This document shows positions 45,433 to 55,059 of a stretch of 64,000 nucleotides of DNA, in pieces. Each line of letters starts with the position of its first letter. The first letter of the stretch is position 1. The translations under genes and the position numbers were made by a program. Source of the DNA: Triangularia verruculosa (lineage: Eukaryota > Ascomycota > Sordariomycetes > Sordariales > Podosporaceae); assembly GCA_033296885.1 (NCBI GenBank), contig MU863876.1, positions 558,001-622,000 of the forward strand, read 5' to 3'. The notes under the pieces are model-generated. The model was given only the letters and a program-made list of their open reading frames with translations, was not told the origin of the DNA and did not search any database.

Positions 45433-46308
45433 TCAGAGACCCCCGATATACCTCCCCCCAGCCACAACAAGTCCCAGACTCAGCAGCATGACTGGAACTC
45501 TCACGCCCTTTCCATCACCAGTAACAGCATTCGTCTCGGTAGCTGCTGGCGAGTCTACCCCAGCAAACAAATTGGTCCTCCCCGACTCTCTCCCAGTCGA
45601 TGTACTACAGCTCTCATTCGGAGGTGTACCCGGCAAGTAAACATTCGACACCTTGATATCCGTCGAGTTGAAGCAGTTGGTCGCATTCACCTCCGGAACC
45701 AAAGCCGGGTCATCAGTAAAGATGATATCAGAGCACTATGTGATCATCAGCATCTCATCTCGCGGCCCATGAGAAAAGGTAAACAAACACTAAACTGCCC
45801 AGCACCGTGCCTCGCCGCCTCGACAACTTGCACACTCGCCCTATCCCCGCTCTTGATCTGGGTCGACCACACTGTTCCGGGCACATCCAGCTTCGGGATG
45901 CAGACCGTCCCAGGATAGGGGTTATTTGACGGTCCGTTGATGTAGAACTGTGTCAGAGGAAATGAATAGTTCACCGGATTCTCGCCAATGCCGATGTTGA
46001 TGTAGATGAGGGCAGTTTCGTGGCCTGTAAACCATCCTGGCTGGAGGGCGACGGCGCCGCCTGAAATGGGCCAGTAGGTGCGGTTGGTTGTGGGGGAGAT
46101 GCCGCCGCCTTTGTGGGGAGATTAGTCGGCTGGTGGTGATGAAGAGTAGGTGGGTTGATAAACACTCACAAGGATACATCCACTGCATCCCAAAGGGAAA
46201 GGTTTCGTTCGTGACGAGGTTATTGCCTCGCCAGGCTGGGTAGCTGATGACTACATGCGCCTGGGCGACATGTGTTAGTTGAAGCAAAGTGGTGAGAATG
46301 AACAGCAT
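45433..46308 (-). CDS. X325 copper-site protein (BIM1/LPMO-like), GPI-anchored
   Basis: Exons 46308-46170, 46108-45789 and 45735-45433; introns of 61 and 53 nt; 253 aa. The ATG at 46308 gives an ideal signal peptide (MLFILTTLLQLTHVAQA) that exposes an N-terminal His (HVVISYPAWRG), the metal ligand of LPMO-like folds. An upstream ATG at 46371 would lengthen the signal and is less likely. Conserved family segments follow: FGMQWMYPCGG, NRTYWPISGG and GAGQFSCSDIIF, with paired cysteines. The C-terminal third is Ser/Thr-rich and ends in a GPI signal. X325 proteins bind copper but do not degrade polysaccharides; some act in copper uptake at the cell surface. The second donor is GTTTGT, unusual but required by frame and alignment. 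Confidence 0.87.
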
Positions 46309-46825
46309 TTTGTCGGTGTATTGCTGAATGGCAAAAGATAGAAACTGGGAGAGGAATAACGGCTTTTTCATCTTCTACTCACAAGTCCGAGGTGCCCAGT
46401 TATAACTACTACATCTCGATGACAGGGGCTGCGCCTCTCACAAAACCGGTACTGTAGGTGCTATCCAGCGTCGCATTGCCTACGCCGCGGAAATAATACA
46501 TATGGTCCAGCGTATCAGAAACAGTTCCGAGACGTTGTTTGAAGGAACAGATCGGCCAGGCAGCCATGAACCACAAAGAGGGGGGATCGACAATTCATTA
46601 TATTAAGGTAGGGTATAATTAAGAAGTGAATACAGCAAATGCTGCCTGCAATGATGGCCTGCTTGTCATCAAAGAAAAAGAAAAGAACGTCTTCTGCTTC
46701 CATCCGTCGTGGTATCTTTCATCATTCCGTGCCAGCTTCATCGTGGTATCAATGGTATCATAAGGTATCCTCCACACATCCTATCCAACCCAGTTCCAGT
46801 TCCTCCAAGTCATATCACACTGTGT
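46309..46825. other. Intergenic region
   Basis: About 520 bp holding the promoter of the X325 gene and the 3' UTR of the MARVEL gene. Nothing else is recognised. Confidence 0.5.
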
Positions 46826-47312
46826 TTAGACAACAGCAGTGGTGCGTGCGCCGCCGCGGTAGAAACCGTGGTGCCAGTCGTAGAGGACGTTGAAGAATAG
46901 GAAGAAGAAGGCGATGAAGCTGAAGGCCTCGACTGCGTGAAGTAGCGAGCTGTTGCTGTAGGTGTAGCTGCTGGCCGTGTACACGACAACCACGAGCCAC
47001 AGGTACGAGAAGATGAGGTTGAACAGCAAGACGAAGCCAGGGCGACCGGCGAGGAAGAAGGCGGCGAGGTAGAAGATGGTGGTGAGAACAGACTGGCACG
47101 GTTAGTTCAATGACTGGCAGAGAAATGCTCCGGGGAGGGTAAACACATACAATAACCAGAGAGTAGATGACAAAGTCGCCGCGAAGACCCTCGGAGACGA
47201 GGTACGCAAGGATGCCCATGACGATAACGGATGAGATCCAGACAAGGGCCGAAGAAGCCAGAAGGAAAGGGGCCAGCCCCGTGCGGGCAGAGGTGCGTCC
47301 TGTTCGTGCCAT
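46826..47312 (-). CDS. MARVEL-domain four-helix membrane protein
   Basis: Exons 47312-47151 and 47092-46826; 58-nt intron; 142 aa. Four hydrophobic helices are visible at about 14-37, 46-70, 75-95 and 106-126, with short loops and a charged N-terminus (MARTGRTSARTG). This fits the small MARVEL-type proteins of fungi (about 150 residues), which lie in the plasma membrane or vesicles and may organise membrane domains. The Asn/Ser/Tyr-rich loop between helices 3 and 4 is the extracellular type. The exact role is unknown. Confidence 0.8.
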
Positions 47313-48175
47313 TGTGACTGGTTATTTCGTCTTGGTGGCTGGGCAAGTGGAAGTCGAGAATTACTGGCTGGCTGGAGTAACGTTATTGGTCGTGATTCGT
47401 TTATGAGCTGGTTGAACAGAAGAGAAGGAAAGAAACACCTGATAGCAGACTGGCCAGACTGGAATTTATATCAAACCACTCCCAGGTAAGGTATCCAAAG
47501 TGCACATCGGGCTTCTGGCGGTGGAATCTGGAATTTCCCAGAACTTGTCAGAAAGTGACATGAAGCCGGTTGCCGTTGGACGAATCATTGGTCAACGTCC
47601 ATCGTCCTTGGCCATGGACAGCTGCACGCGTGATGGCAGAGCAGCAGCCACTGACGGCATCCCGCCGTGCCATGGCCGGATTCAGCCAGTCAATCTTGGC
47701 GCTTTGGTTGAGTCGTAAATCCATGACGTCAGAGCATCATGCCATGTGAAACCCTTCACTCCTTCTGTTGGACGGTGCCAAGGAAAGAAGTGACAAGTAG
47801 GAAATCAGGGTATCAAGAAGAAGTTGAGACACTGCCGAACTGTCTTGGTGATATCCCGGCCCGAGCCGTGCGGCCGGTGCCGACAAAGCAACAAAGAAGA
47901 ACCTTTACGCCTTCCCTAACCCTGGGTACAGTGTCAAACCCGATCCTAACAACCCTACCGATAACGCTCCCCGGTGGCAGCAGGTATTGAAGGATGAGCC
48001 AGGCATTGCTTTGGGAAACAAACATATAACCAGCATAAATACCTAGATAATTCGAGTTACTCCTCGGCTCGTCACATCTCATTGCCCACCTTGCTGAGAT
48101 GGGAGTCACATCATGGACCCCTGAATTGAAAATCAACATATTACTTGTTTCCATGGCTACTACTTTGTCCTGGTA
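47313..48175. other. Intergenic region, no gene seen
   Basis: About 860 bp between two minus-strand genes. It contains the promoter of the MARVEL gene and the 3' end of the monooxygenase gene. Short frames here lack any signature. Confidence 0.5.
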
Positions 48176-50068
48176 TCATGCGTCCGCCCTCCCCAATATC
48201 CTTCGCAACACCTGCTCCAACTTCCCCTCCGCATCCTCCACCACCTCCCTCGCTCGCCAAGCCACGAACCTGTCTGGTCTCACGAGCACACACCCGTCTT
48301 CCTCCACCTCCCTCTTTTTCGACCAGTCGAAATAGACATCTTCATAGTCTTGATTCCAACCAATGCTGTAGCTGTTGATTTGTAACCCCAACTTGTCTCC
48401 CACAACCCTGGCTGCTTCCTTCCACCTGTCTCCTCCGAATCCGGTCAACAAGCAGAATTTCCCATGCCCGGCAAGATCAATCGTGCTCGTCATGTTTTTC
48501 GCAGGTACTCGGGTATTCACCCACGCGTGGGGTAGTCTCCTGCCCGGGTATGTCGTAATCACATGTGTCCTGACCTTGTCCTCTGGCACGGCAGGCCCGG
48601 GTCCTGTCTCATCATCAAGATACACCGCTGGCGAGTCACAATAATTCTGGTTCATCTCTATCCCCAGTCCATGAAATTCCGTCGTTGTTCTTTCAATCGC
48701 CTTCTGGAAGTCTTGTCTCCGTTTCCTTCCTTCTGGGGTCACAGACTCGAATTCTGCGAGGATTTTCGTCCTTTCGACCGGGTCGGCGGAGAGCATCCCC
48801 AATGTTTGCTGCCACGGGATGTGATCCCTCAATCCGTCGTTGGCTCGCGTGATGATATCAACCCCCACCGGCTGTCTCTCAAGTGTGTACGAGTCCAGCA
48901 AGCTAGGGCTGGCCTTGCCATCCATCACATACGACACCTTCCAGGCCAGGTTGAAGGCGTCTTGGAGGCAGGTGTTGGAGCCGAGGCCGTTGAAGGGAGG
49001 GTGACGATGGACTGCGTCACCCAGACAGAACCTATCACAGTGTCAACACAGCTCCCGAATCAGAAGAATGTCATGGAAAAATACTTACACATCCCCCTCC
49101 TGATACCTCTCCGCCACAACCTCATTAATCCACCACTTACTCGCATGCACCAATTCCACCTTCACCCCCGCATCCCCAATCAGCTCCTTGACCCTCTCCA
49201 AATACTCCCCATCCGTCGCCTCCATCTCCTCCCCCTTCAAATCCGCCCCCGGCCTCGCCAGAAAAATAAACATCCACTCCGTCCACGGCTTCACCATCCT
49301 CACAATCGCCGCCCACCCCCACGGCGGCGCCTCCCTCCCATCAATCCCCTCCTCCGGTTTAAACACCCAATGCAGGTTCCCCACCCGATGCGGCTCCATC
49401 AAATGCGTCAAGTCAGCCCTAACAAGCACATTCAACGCCAGCCCCTGACCAGGTTTCTTGATCAACGGCAGTCCAATCTCCCTCACAACCTGACTTCTCG
49501 CTCCGTCGCAGCCAAACAGATACCTCGTTCTGATTTTATACTCTCTATTCAGGATATCATCCCTCACTTCCACCTCTACCCCCGCGTCGAGTTGCTTTAC
49601 CCTCAGCAACCGCGTACTAAACCTCACGCCCCAGCCCCCCTCCGTCGCCTTGCGGACGAGGATCGGTTCCAGCAGCGTCTGCGGCAAGTCAACGTGTTTG
49701 CAAGGAGACGCGGCTTCGTACGCCCCCTTGTACAGCGGGTCGTGGCCCCAGGAGTATACCCTGGCGTATTCCTCGCCGGCGAGGGAGCGGCACCAGCGGG
49801 TGTGTCTCATGTTTGTGGAGGGTGTTGCTAGGGCAAGGCACTGGGACTCGAGGTCGATGTCGCGGAGGGTTTCGAGGCCGGCGAGGTTGGTGATGTGCGC
49901 GCGGGGGGTGGGGGATGTTCCCGGGGCCGAGGCGAGGAGGAGGCCCGTTTTCCCGTGGGAGGCGAGGAAGCAGGCTAGGGAGGCGCCTGCGGGACCGGCG
50001 CCGATGATGAGGAGGTCGGTGGTGAGAATGTCATTTTCGGACTGTTCTGGGACGATGCGGTCGCCCAT
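48176..50068 (-). CDS. FAD-dependent aromatic monooxygenase (class A)
   Basis: Exons 50068-49089 and 49031-48176; 57-nt intron; 611 aa. The start is the ATG at 50068 (the frame runs slightly further with GTG). The Rossmann GxGxxG is IIGAGPAGAS (near 24-33), the DG motif is FGCDGARS (near 190) and the GD motif, split by the intron, is FCLGDAVHRHPPFNGLGSN (near 328). The C-terminal thioredoxin-like part (about 430-600) is typical of the phenol hydroxylase/2,4-dichlorophenol 6-monooxygenase group. These enzymes use NAD(P)H and oxygen to hydroxylate phenolic rings in the cytosol. No polyketide synthase is present in this window, so it may serve catabolism of plant phenolics. Confidence 0.92.
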
Positions 50069-50637
50069 CGTGTTCACTGTTGCTGGCAGTTAAGAGATAC
50101 AGAGGCACTTTGGATCTGACGACCCCTCTGGGAGGAGGGGTTGGAGATTTAGAGTAGATATACACCTCCTCCTACCAGCCCGGGTGTAATACTGCAAGTG
50201 GATACCAAGCACCCGGTTGCCGGATAATGAACGTGTCACGAAACCACCTTCCCTTTTATCTCTGTGCATGGAGGAGGGGGGGGGGTTTCCTTACTCAGAG
50301 ATGACCAAAGGGTGTGTGCGTGGTAATATTGTCCAATAAGCGGGTGCCCATTACGGCTGGGTAGCATTGGCCCTACCAAGCGCATACCCATCTGCAACTT
50401 GCGGTCAGAACCAAGACCTTTGACGAGCGGAACTACAATCTGGGGAAACTAGAAAATCCGGGGAGTACGGGGCGTAGGGCTTGGTTTGCTCAAGTGCCGA
50501 GGTGGAGATGCGGGAGAGCGGACCGATTGGCGATAGGTTGGCATACAATATTATACGCAAGGTGCCAAGGGACAAGGGGCAAGAGGCACGATGGTACCTA
50601 TCATGATACATAGTGCGTTCCTCAGGCCAAGCCGTGT
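50069..50637. other. Intergenic region
   Basis: About 570 bp with the monooxygenase promoter. A run of nine to eleven G residues lies at about 50275-50286. No gene is seen. Confidence 0.5.
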
Positions 50638-51418
50638 CTAACAGTTGTCCTTCTTGACAATGACGTTCCAGTTGTCCTTGTAAAAGACCTGACCACCACA
50701 CAGCTCTAGAGGTGCGTACTGACATTCGCGCCAGATCTTGAAGGCGGCGATCCCCAGAGCATCCCACGAGTTGAGCTCCTTGTCCTCCTTGTTCTGTTTT
50801 GCATGTGTCAGCAACAATGTCAAGAGCTTGACAAGAGAACACCAAAACATACATCATTGCACCAGTAAATAGCATCACCCCACGAGCAGCTGACACGACC
50901 GCAGTTTCCCGGGCCGGGACCATTTTTAGGCTTCGCCTGGGCGGGGAGATTCATCAGGTAATATATGCCGTCTTCGATGTGCTGACGGAAGCACATGTCT
51001 TCCCAGCGTTCCGTGCACACGAGCTTGTCGACGTCGTAGTTTGCGCTGCCAATATTGACGGCTGAAGTGTTGTCAGAGGGGGGTGTCCAGCGCATGTGTT
51101 GGTGGAAGGACTCGTTCCAGCCGGGGTAGTCTTGGTCCATCTTGGCCACGACCTCCTGGATGGTGCCGGTGAGCTCAACGGTGGCGCCATCGGGGGCGGC
51201 AGGGTCCGTGGGGATATCCCACTCGATGGGGACAATTCCGTAGTTGGCTGGAGGGCCGACTTCGGGGGAAGGGTCATCGCGGACGCCGGGGAAGGCATGG
51301 GCGAGCTGTCATGAGAGGGTTAGCAACGTTATTTCACCCTTGAAGAAGACTGTCAACGCTGACTTACCCCAGATAGCGCGACCAGAGCGCTGAATGCCTT
51401 GATGGCAGAAGGGAGCAT
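50638..51418 (-). CDS. Small secreted cysteine-containing protein (effector-like)
   Basis: Exons 51418-51368, 51305-50853 and 50793-50638; introns of 62 and 59 nt; 219 aa. The first exon encodes most of a signal peptide (about 1-21) completed in exon 2 (LAHA). The mature chain is Trp- and Pro-rich with about eight cysteines, among them VCTERWEDMCF, CGRVSCSWGDAIYWC and the C-terminal CGGQ...DNC, so a disulfide-stabilised fold is likely. There is no transmembrane segment or GPI signal. Size and layout are those of secreted ascomycete proteins of unknown role, some of which act as effectors or antimicrobial proteins; that role is inference. Confidence 0.8.
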
Positions 51419-52912
51419 TTTGATGTTTTCGTAGTTGAGCTAGGCTACTGTGTTTGAAATGGGTTTGGTGTCTGTGAGAAGCAGGATCATGCCGACACAG
51501 AAAACTACATATAAGTTATCTTCGAAGGTGATTCATGAGGAAATGTGTCAGACCAGATCTCGGCTACAAAGTAGTGGGAAATCCCACCTCCATCTTGATG
51601 ACAAAAGAAAGTGTGCGGGCATGTTGCCTCCTTCCTGACCAGTTTGCGGCCGAATCACTCCACGGCCGGGAGGAAAGTGTCGGGCTGTGGAGTACCTCCC
51701 GGCCATCAAACATGCGGTCTCTCCTCGTCAACAAAGAGAAACCCGCTGTGCAACATTCAGATGTCTCATCGGTCGATCCGAGCATCTGATCAGGGAACGT
51801 CGGTTTGGGCAGTATCTCCCAGCTGCTCATGTTGTTGGGCAAGGAAGGCGAGCGTATCATGATTGATCTGCTTGTCGACTGTGCCATCTTCCGGGCTGTA
51901 AAGACAGGAAAGGGAAATTTGCAGCAGCTTTGTGGGGTTCCCATATCAGAACTGAGCCCTTTGGAAGCACGGCCAGTTGACAAAGGGAATCCTACCCGCC
52001 CTTCTGAGATCTCTTTTGTTCTTCTGCTCCGGAGCAGCAGGCGGTCACCAGGTACAGACCCTCTACTACTCGTAGCCCGTGTGCTTCCTACCGGCCTAGT
52101 ACAAGAACATTGTGACACTCCAGATCGGTGACTGCCATCTATATCGTCTCTAGTATCCGAACTGATGTTTGGACTTGATTCAACGGGTTGTCCGAGAAAC
52201 TAAAATAATGTTATTAGCTTAACATTGTTACCTAAGTTTGGTCGTATCGAGCCATGCTCACAAATCCCATAACGCGCTTACAGTCCTACCAGAGGTATTC
52301 TCAACTACCTTAGACACTCAAAATACAGCCCCTTCACTTATCGAATGTCTTGAAAGCAACTTTACTATCGTGTAGGGCCCATATGCAGAGAGCTGTCAAG
52401 AAATAAGAGCCAAAATCTTGAGAGTACCTCCCGGCGTTTTTAAGTGCTATCACAACCGCTCTTTCGCTGTTGCTCTGCCACATCAAAGCGTCCTATGTAA
52501 CTCCCTTGAGCGAGCATTGCGTCTTCAAGTTACACGATGGCCTAGCCCGATACAGCGGTGGGAGCCCTTCGAGAAGCAGGCTGCGTGGTGGCGTCCAATA
52601 GAAGGCACATCAGCGTGGCTCAGCACGCCCACGCTTTCAGCCCACGCACGCCAATGCAAACGCCGAAAACAACCACACCATCCAAGGCAGATCTGGCCCA
52701 GGATTCCCAAGGCCGACCGATAGGATGGGTCAAGGACGCCAGGCGAGCGGGGTAAATCCTGAGCAGCTGTCTGCTTGCCTTTTTGTTCGTGCTGTCCTGA
52801 CTGCGGTCTTCTCTTAACGTAACATCTGGGGATTGCTTTACTTTGGCCTCTATCTGAATTCTCACAACGTGTAAGTGGTATTTCGAGTTGTCGTAAGTTG
52901 GAGCCAGCAGCC
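51419..52912. other. Long region without an intact gene
   Basis: About 1.5 kb between divergent genes, lower in GC than its surroundings around 52140-52420. The only recognisable content is the telomerase-derived fragment listed separately (51805-52110). The promoters of the secreted-protein gene and of the coiled-coil gene must also lie here. Confidence 0.6.
51805..52110 (+). pseudogene. Degenerate telomerase reverse transcriptase fragment
   Basis: The frame beginning at 51805 reads LLMLLGKEGERIMIDLLVDC, then GKGNLQQLCGVPISELSPL and PSEISFV. In order and spacing this matches the N-terminal region of sordariomycete TERT (LLGKEGER...MIDLLLDCAIF...NYYQLSGVPLSE...FVRSRM). About 70 codons are well conserved. 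After 52022 the match continues only weakly (ARV...GLVQ) and ends at a stop near 52131. An in-frame TGA lies just upstream at 51787. No other TERT domain (RBD, RT motifs) is present on either side, so this is a broken fragment and not a gene. The family match is from memory of fungal TERT sequences. Confidence 0.6.
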
Positions 52913-54988
52913 ATGGACACCCTCCGCAGACTTGGCACCAAGAAAAATCGCGATTCTCTCCCGCCCGCGACCAAATCCAAGGCCCTTCCAAAAGTCCCCG
53001 AAAAAGCCCGTCATGCTGCGCGTGCAGCACTGGAATCCCTACCAGCAGCAGCCGAGGCACGCAAAGTATCTCCTGTGGACGTGTCTCGCCCCCTTCCACC
53101 GCTGGACCCCTCCAGCACACTCCAATCGCCGGTCCTCTCTATCAGCAACACCGTGGCCTCGGAACAGGCCCACACAGACGAAATCACCCTCTCGGAACCC
53201 TGGATCACCTCAGGCTCTTACCTTCCACTCTCAAACTCAACTCGGAATGGTTCGTCCCCATCGCCATGGGAACAAGCCGAGCTCAACCGGCTGAAAGCCA
53301 GCCATGACGAAGAAATGCGAGACCTGAGGAGGAACCTCGGAATGGAGCTCGAAGACACCCGCCGCGACATGGCCCGACGAACCCAGCAACTGGTCGAAGT
53401 CACCCGCCTCCACGAGCGTGACAGAGAGGCGATAAACCGAGTAAAAGAGCTGGAAGAAGAGGCAAAGAAGATGAAGGAAGAACTGAACAACCTCAAGAAC
53501 AATGCCAACCAAAACTTCCAGATTGCCGAGAATTGGAAGAAGGCACATGATGACTCGACGAAAGAGAAAGAGAGACATGCGGAGCACCTGAAGGAGTCAA
53601 GGCAACAGATTGACGTGCTCGACAAACAGGTTGCGAGGTTGGAGGGCGAAAAGAAGCGGCTGGTAGCGGAGATGCATACTATGGAGTTTCAACTCCAGGA
53701 AAGCATGCACAAGCAGGAGGCCAGTTTTGCGAAGGAGCGGCAGGCCCAGGAGGACAAAGCAGACTCAAAGTTGAAGATGCTCTACCAAGAGATGGAATCC
53801 ATGCGCGACAGGCTTAAAAGAGATCATGAAACGGAAAAAATGGTTTGGCTCGAGCAGATGCAGGTGCTAAAGAATGAGCTCCAAGACCAAGCAAAGAAAT
53901 ACGAAGTCCACATACGGGGACTGGAACGAGACAATACCGAGAGGCTCAGAGCCCTTCGTCATCAGCAGCAGCTGGAGCTGGACGACGCAAGAGCAAAGTA
54001 CCAGAACGAGATCCGTTGCCGAGCCGACGAAGCTGACGCAAAGTTCGCGGCCTACACGACGATGCGTGACGAACAGGCTGCTCGAGAACGACAGCAATTT
54101 GAAAGACAGATTGCCGATCTGAATCAAGTCTTGATGGAAAAGCCCGGAGACTTTGACTTGCGACTCGTGTCGGATAGGAGCCTAAAGGAAGAATACCGAG
54201 CGCTGAAGCGGTCTGTCGACACGATAACGTTCAATCTGGGACCCATAACTGTCGACCGAAGCATTGATACGGCCAGCTTCTTGGAAAGAGAAGGCAAAGG
54301 ACAGGAAAGGCTGTTCGTAAAGGCCCTCATCTGGGCCATGATTATTGACGGTTTCTTCTCGGTGCCGTACGGGTTTGGGGCACTGGGTCCTGGAAACAAT
54401 GGTGGACAACTATTCGAGCTGTACCGAAGGTGGAAAAAGATGCTCGAAGGCGACGGGCCAAAAGATGAGGCTGGTCCACTGGGGCAGAGCGAGTTTGAAC
54501 CCTTTTACCGGGAGAAATATGCGAATTCATGGCGCTCAGCCACTTTTCAGTCCATCCTATACGCCACTACAGCAAAGGACGCAGACGGCAACACGGTGGT
54601 GAGCAGTGGGATCGGAAAGGTGGTCTATGACAACTGTCAGCGGGTTCAAGATAACGCGCTGGCAATGCTGAAGAGTGTCTGCAATAACAATGTCAGCCAA
54701 GAGATCCAGGAGGAGCTGGCAACAGCCATGGTGAGGGCGAGTGAGTTGGCCATTGTGTTTGGGGCACACCGAGCGAACGTGTGCTTTGGGATACCGAAGC
54801 GGGGTGATTCAGTCGAGCTTGGCCGTGAGTTTGTCGACTGTCAGGACGGCCATGAGAAGAAGGGAACTACCGTGACGGTTGAGCTTCCGGTGCTGCCGGC
54901 ACTGTTCATGATTGGCGATGGGAAGAATGATCTGACGAGTGTTTTCTGTGTTGAGCAGGGAGAGGTGTTGCCAGCAGTTGACAGATGA
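52913..54988 (+). CDS. Long coiled-coil protein, unknown function
   Basis: Single exon, 691 aa, first ATG at 52913. Residues 1-115 are basic, Pro/Ser-rich and probably disordered. Residues about 118-410 form an almost unbroken coiled coil of Glu/Lys/Arg/Gln heptads. The C-terminal 260 residues are folded and mostly helical (VKALIWAMIIDGFFSVPYGFGA, WRSATFQSILYATT), a globular part shared by many orphan ascomycete proteins found beside P-loop or Hsp70-like genes. No enzymatic motif is seen. Possible roles are scaffolding or cytoskeletal linkage, both inference. Confidence 0.8.
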   Translation: MDTLRRLGTKKNRDSLPPATKSKALPKVPEKARHAARAALESLPAAAEARKVSPVDVSRPLPPLDPSSTLQSPVLSISNTVASEQAHTDEITLSEPWITSGSYLPLSNSTRNGSSPSPWEQAELNRLKASHDEEMRDLRRNLGMELEDTRRDMARRTQQLVEVTRLHERDREAINRVKELEEEAKKMKEELNNLKNNANQNFQIAENWKKAHDDSTKEKERHAEHLKESRQQIDVLDKQVARLEGEKKRLVAEMHTMEFQLQESMHKQEASFAKERQAQEDKADSKLKMLYQEMESMRDRLKRDHETEKMVWLEQMQVLKNELQDQAKKYEVHIRGLERDNTERLRALRHQQQLELDDARAKYQNEIRCRADEADAKFAAYTTMRDEQAARERQQFERQIADLNQVLMEKPGDFDLRLVSDRSLKEEYRALKRSVDTITFNLGPITVDRSIDTASFLEREGKGQERLFVKALIWAMIIDGFFSVPYGFGALGPGNNGGQLFELYRRWKKMLEGDGPKDEAGPLGQSEFEPFYREKYANSWRSATFQSILYATTAKDADGNTVVSSGIGKVVYDNCQRVQDNALAMLKSVCNNNVSQEIQEELATAMVRASELAIVFGAHRANVCFGIPKRGDSVELGREFVDCQDGHEKKGTTVTVELPVLPALFMIGDGKNDLTSVFCVEQGEVLPAVDR

Positions 54989-55059
54989 TATGATAGTACC
55001 TAACAATATAATCTCCCCGCATTGACCTAGCTTAGGTAGCTACCGCACTGTGGTGCCCC

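Noticed and set aside
48563..49831. 422-codon plus-strand frame over the monooxygenase
   Set aside because: Antisense to FAD motifs, no domain, shadow.
51564..52118. 184-codon minus-strand frame
   Set aside because: Starts at GTG, Ser/Arg-rich, antisense to the TERT-like fragment, which has the better protein signature.
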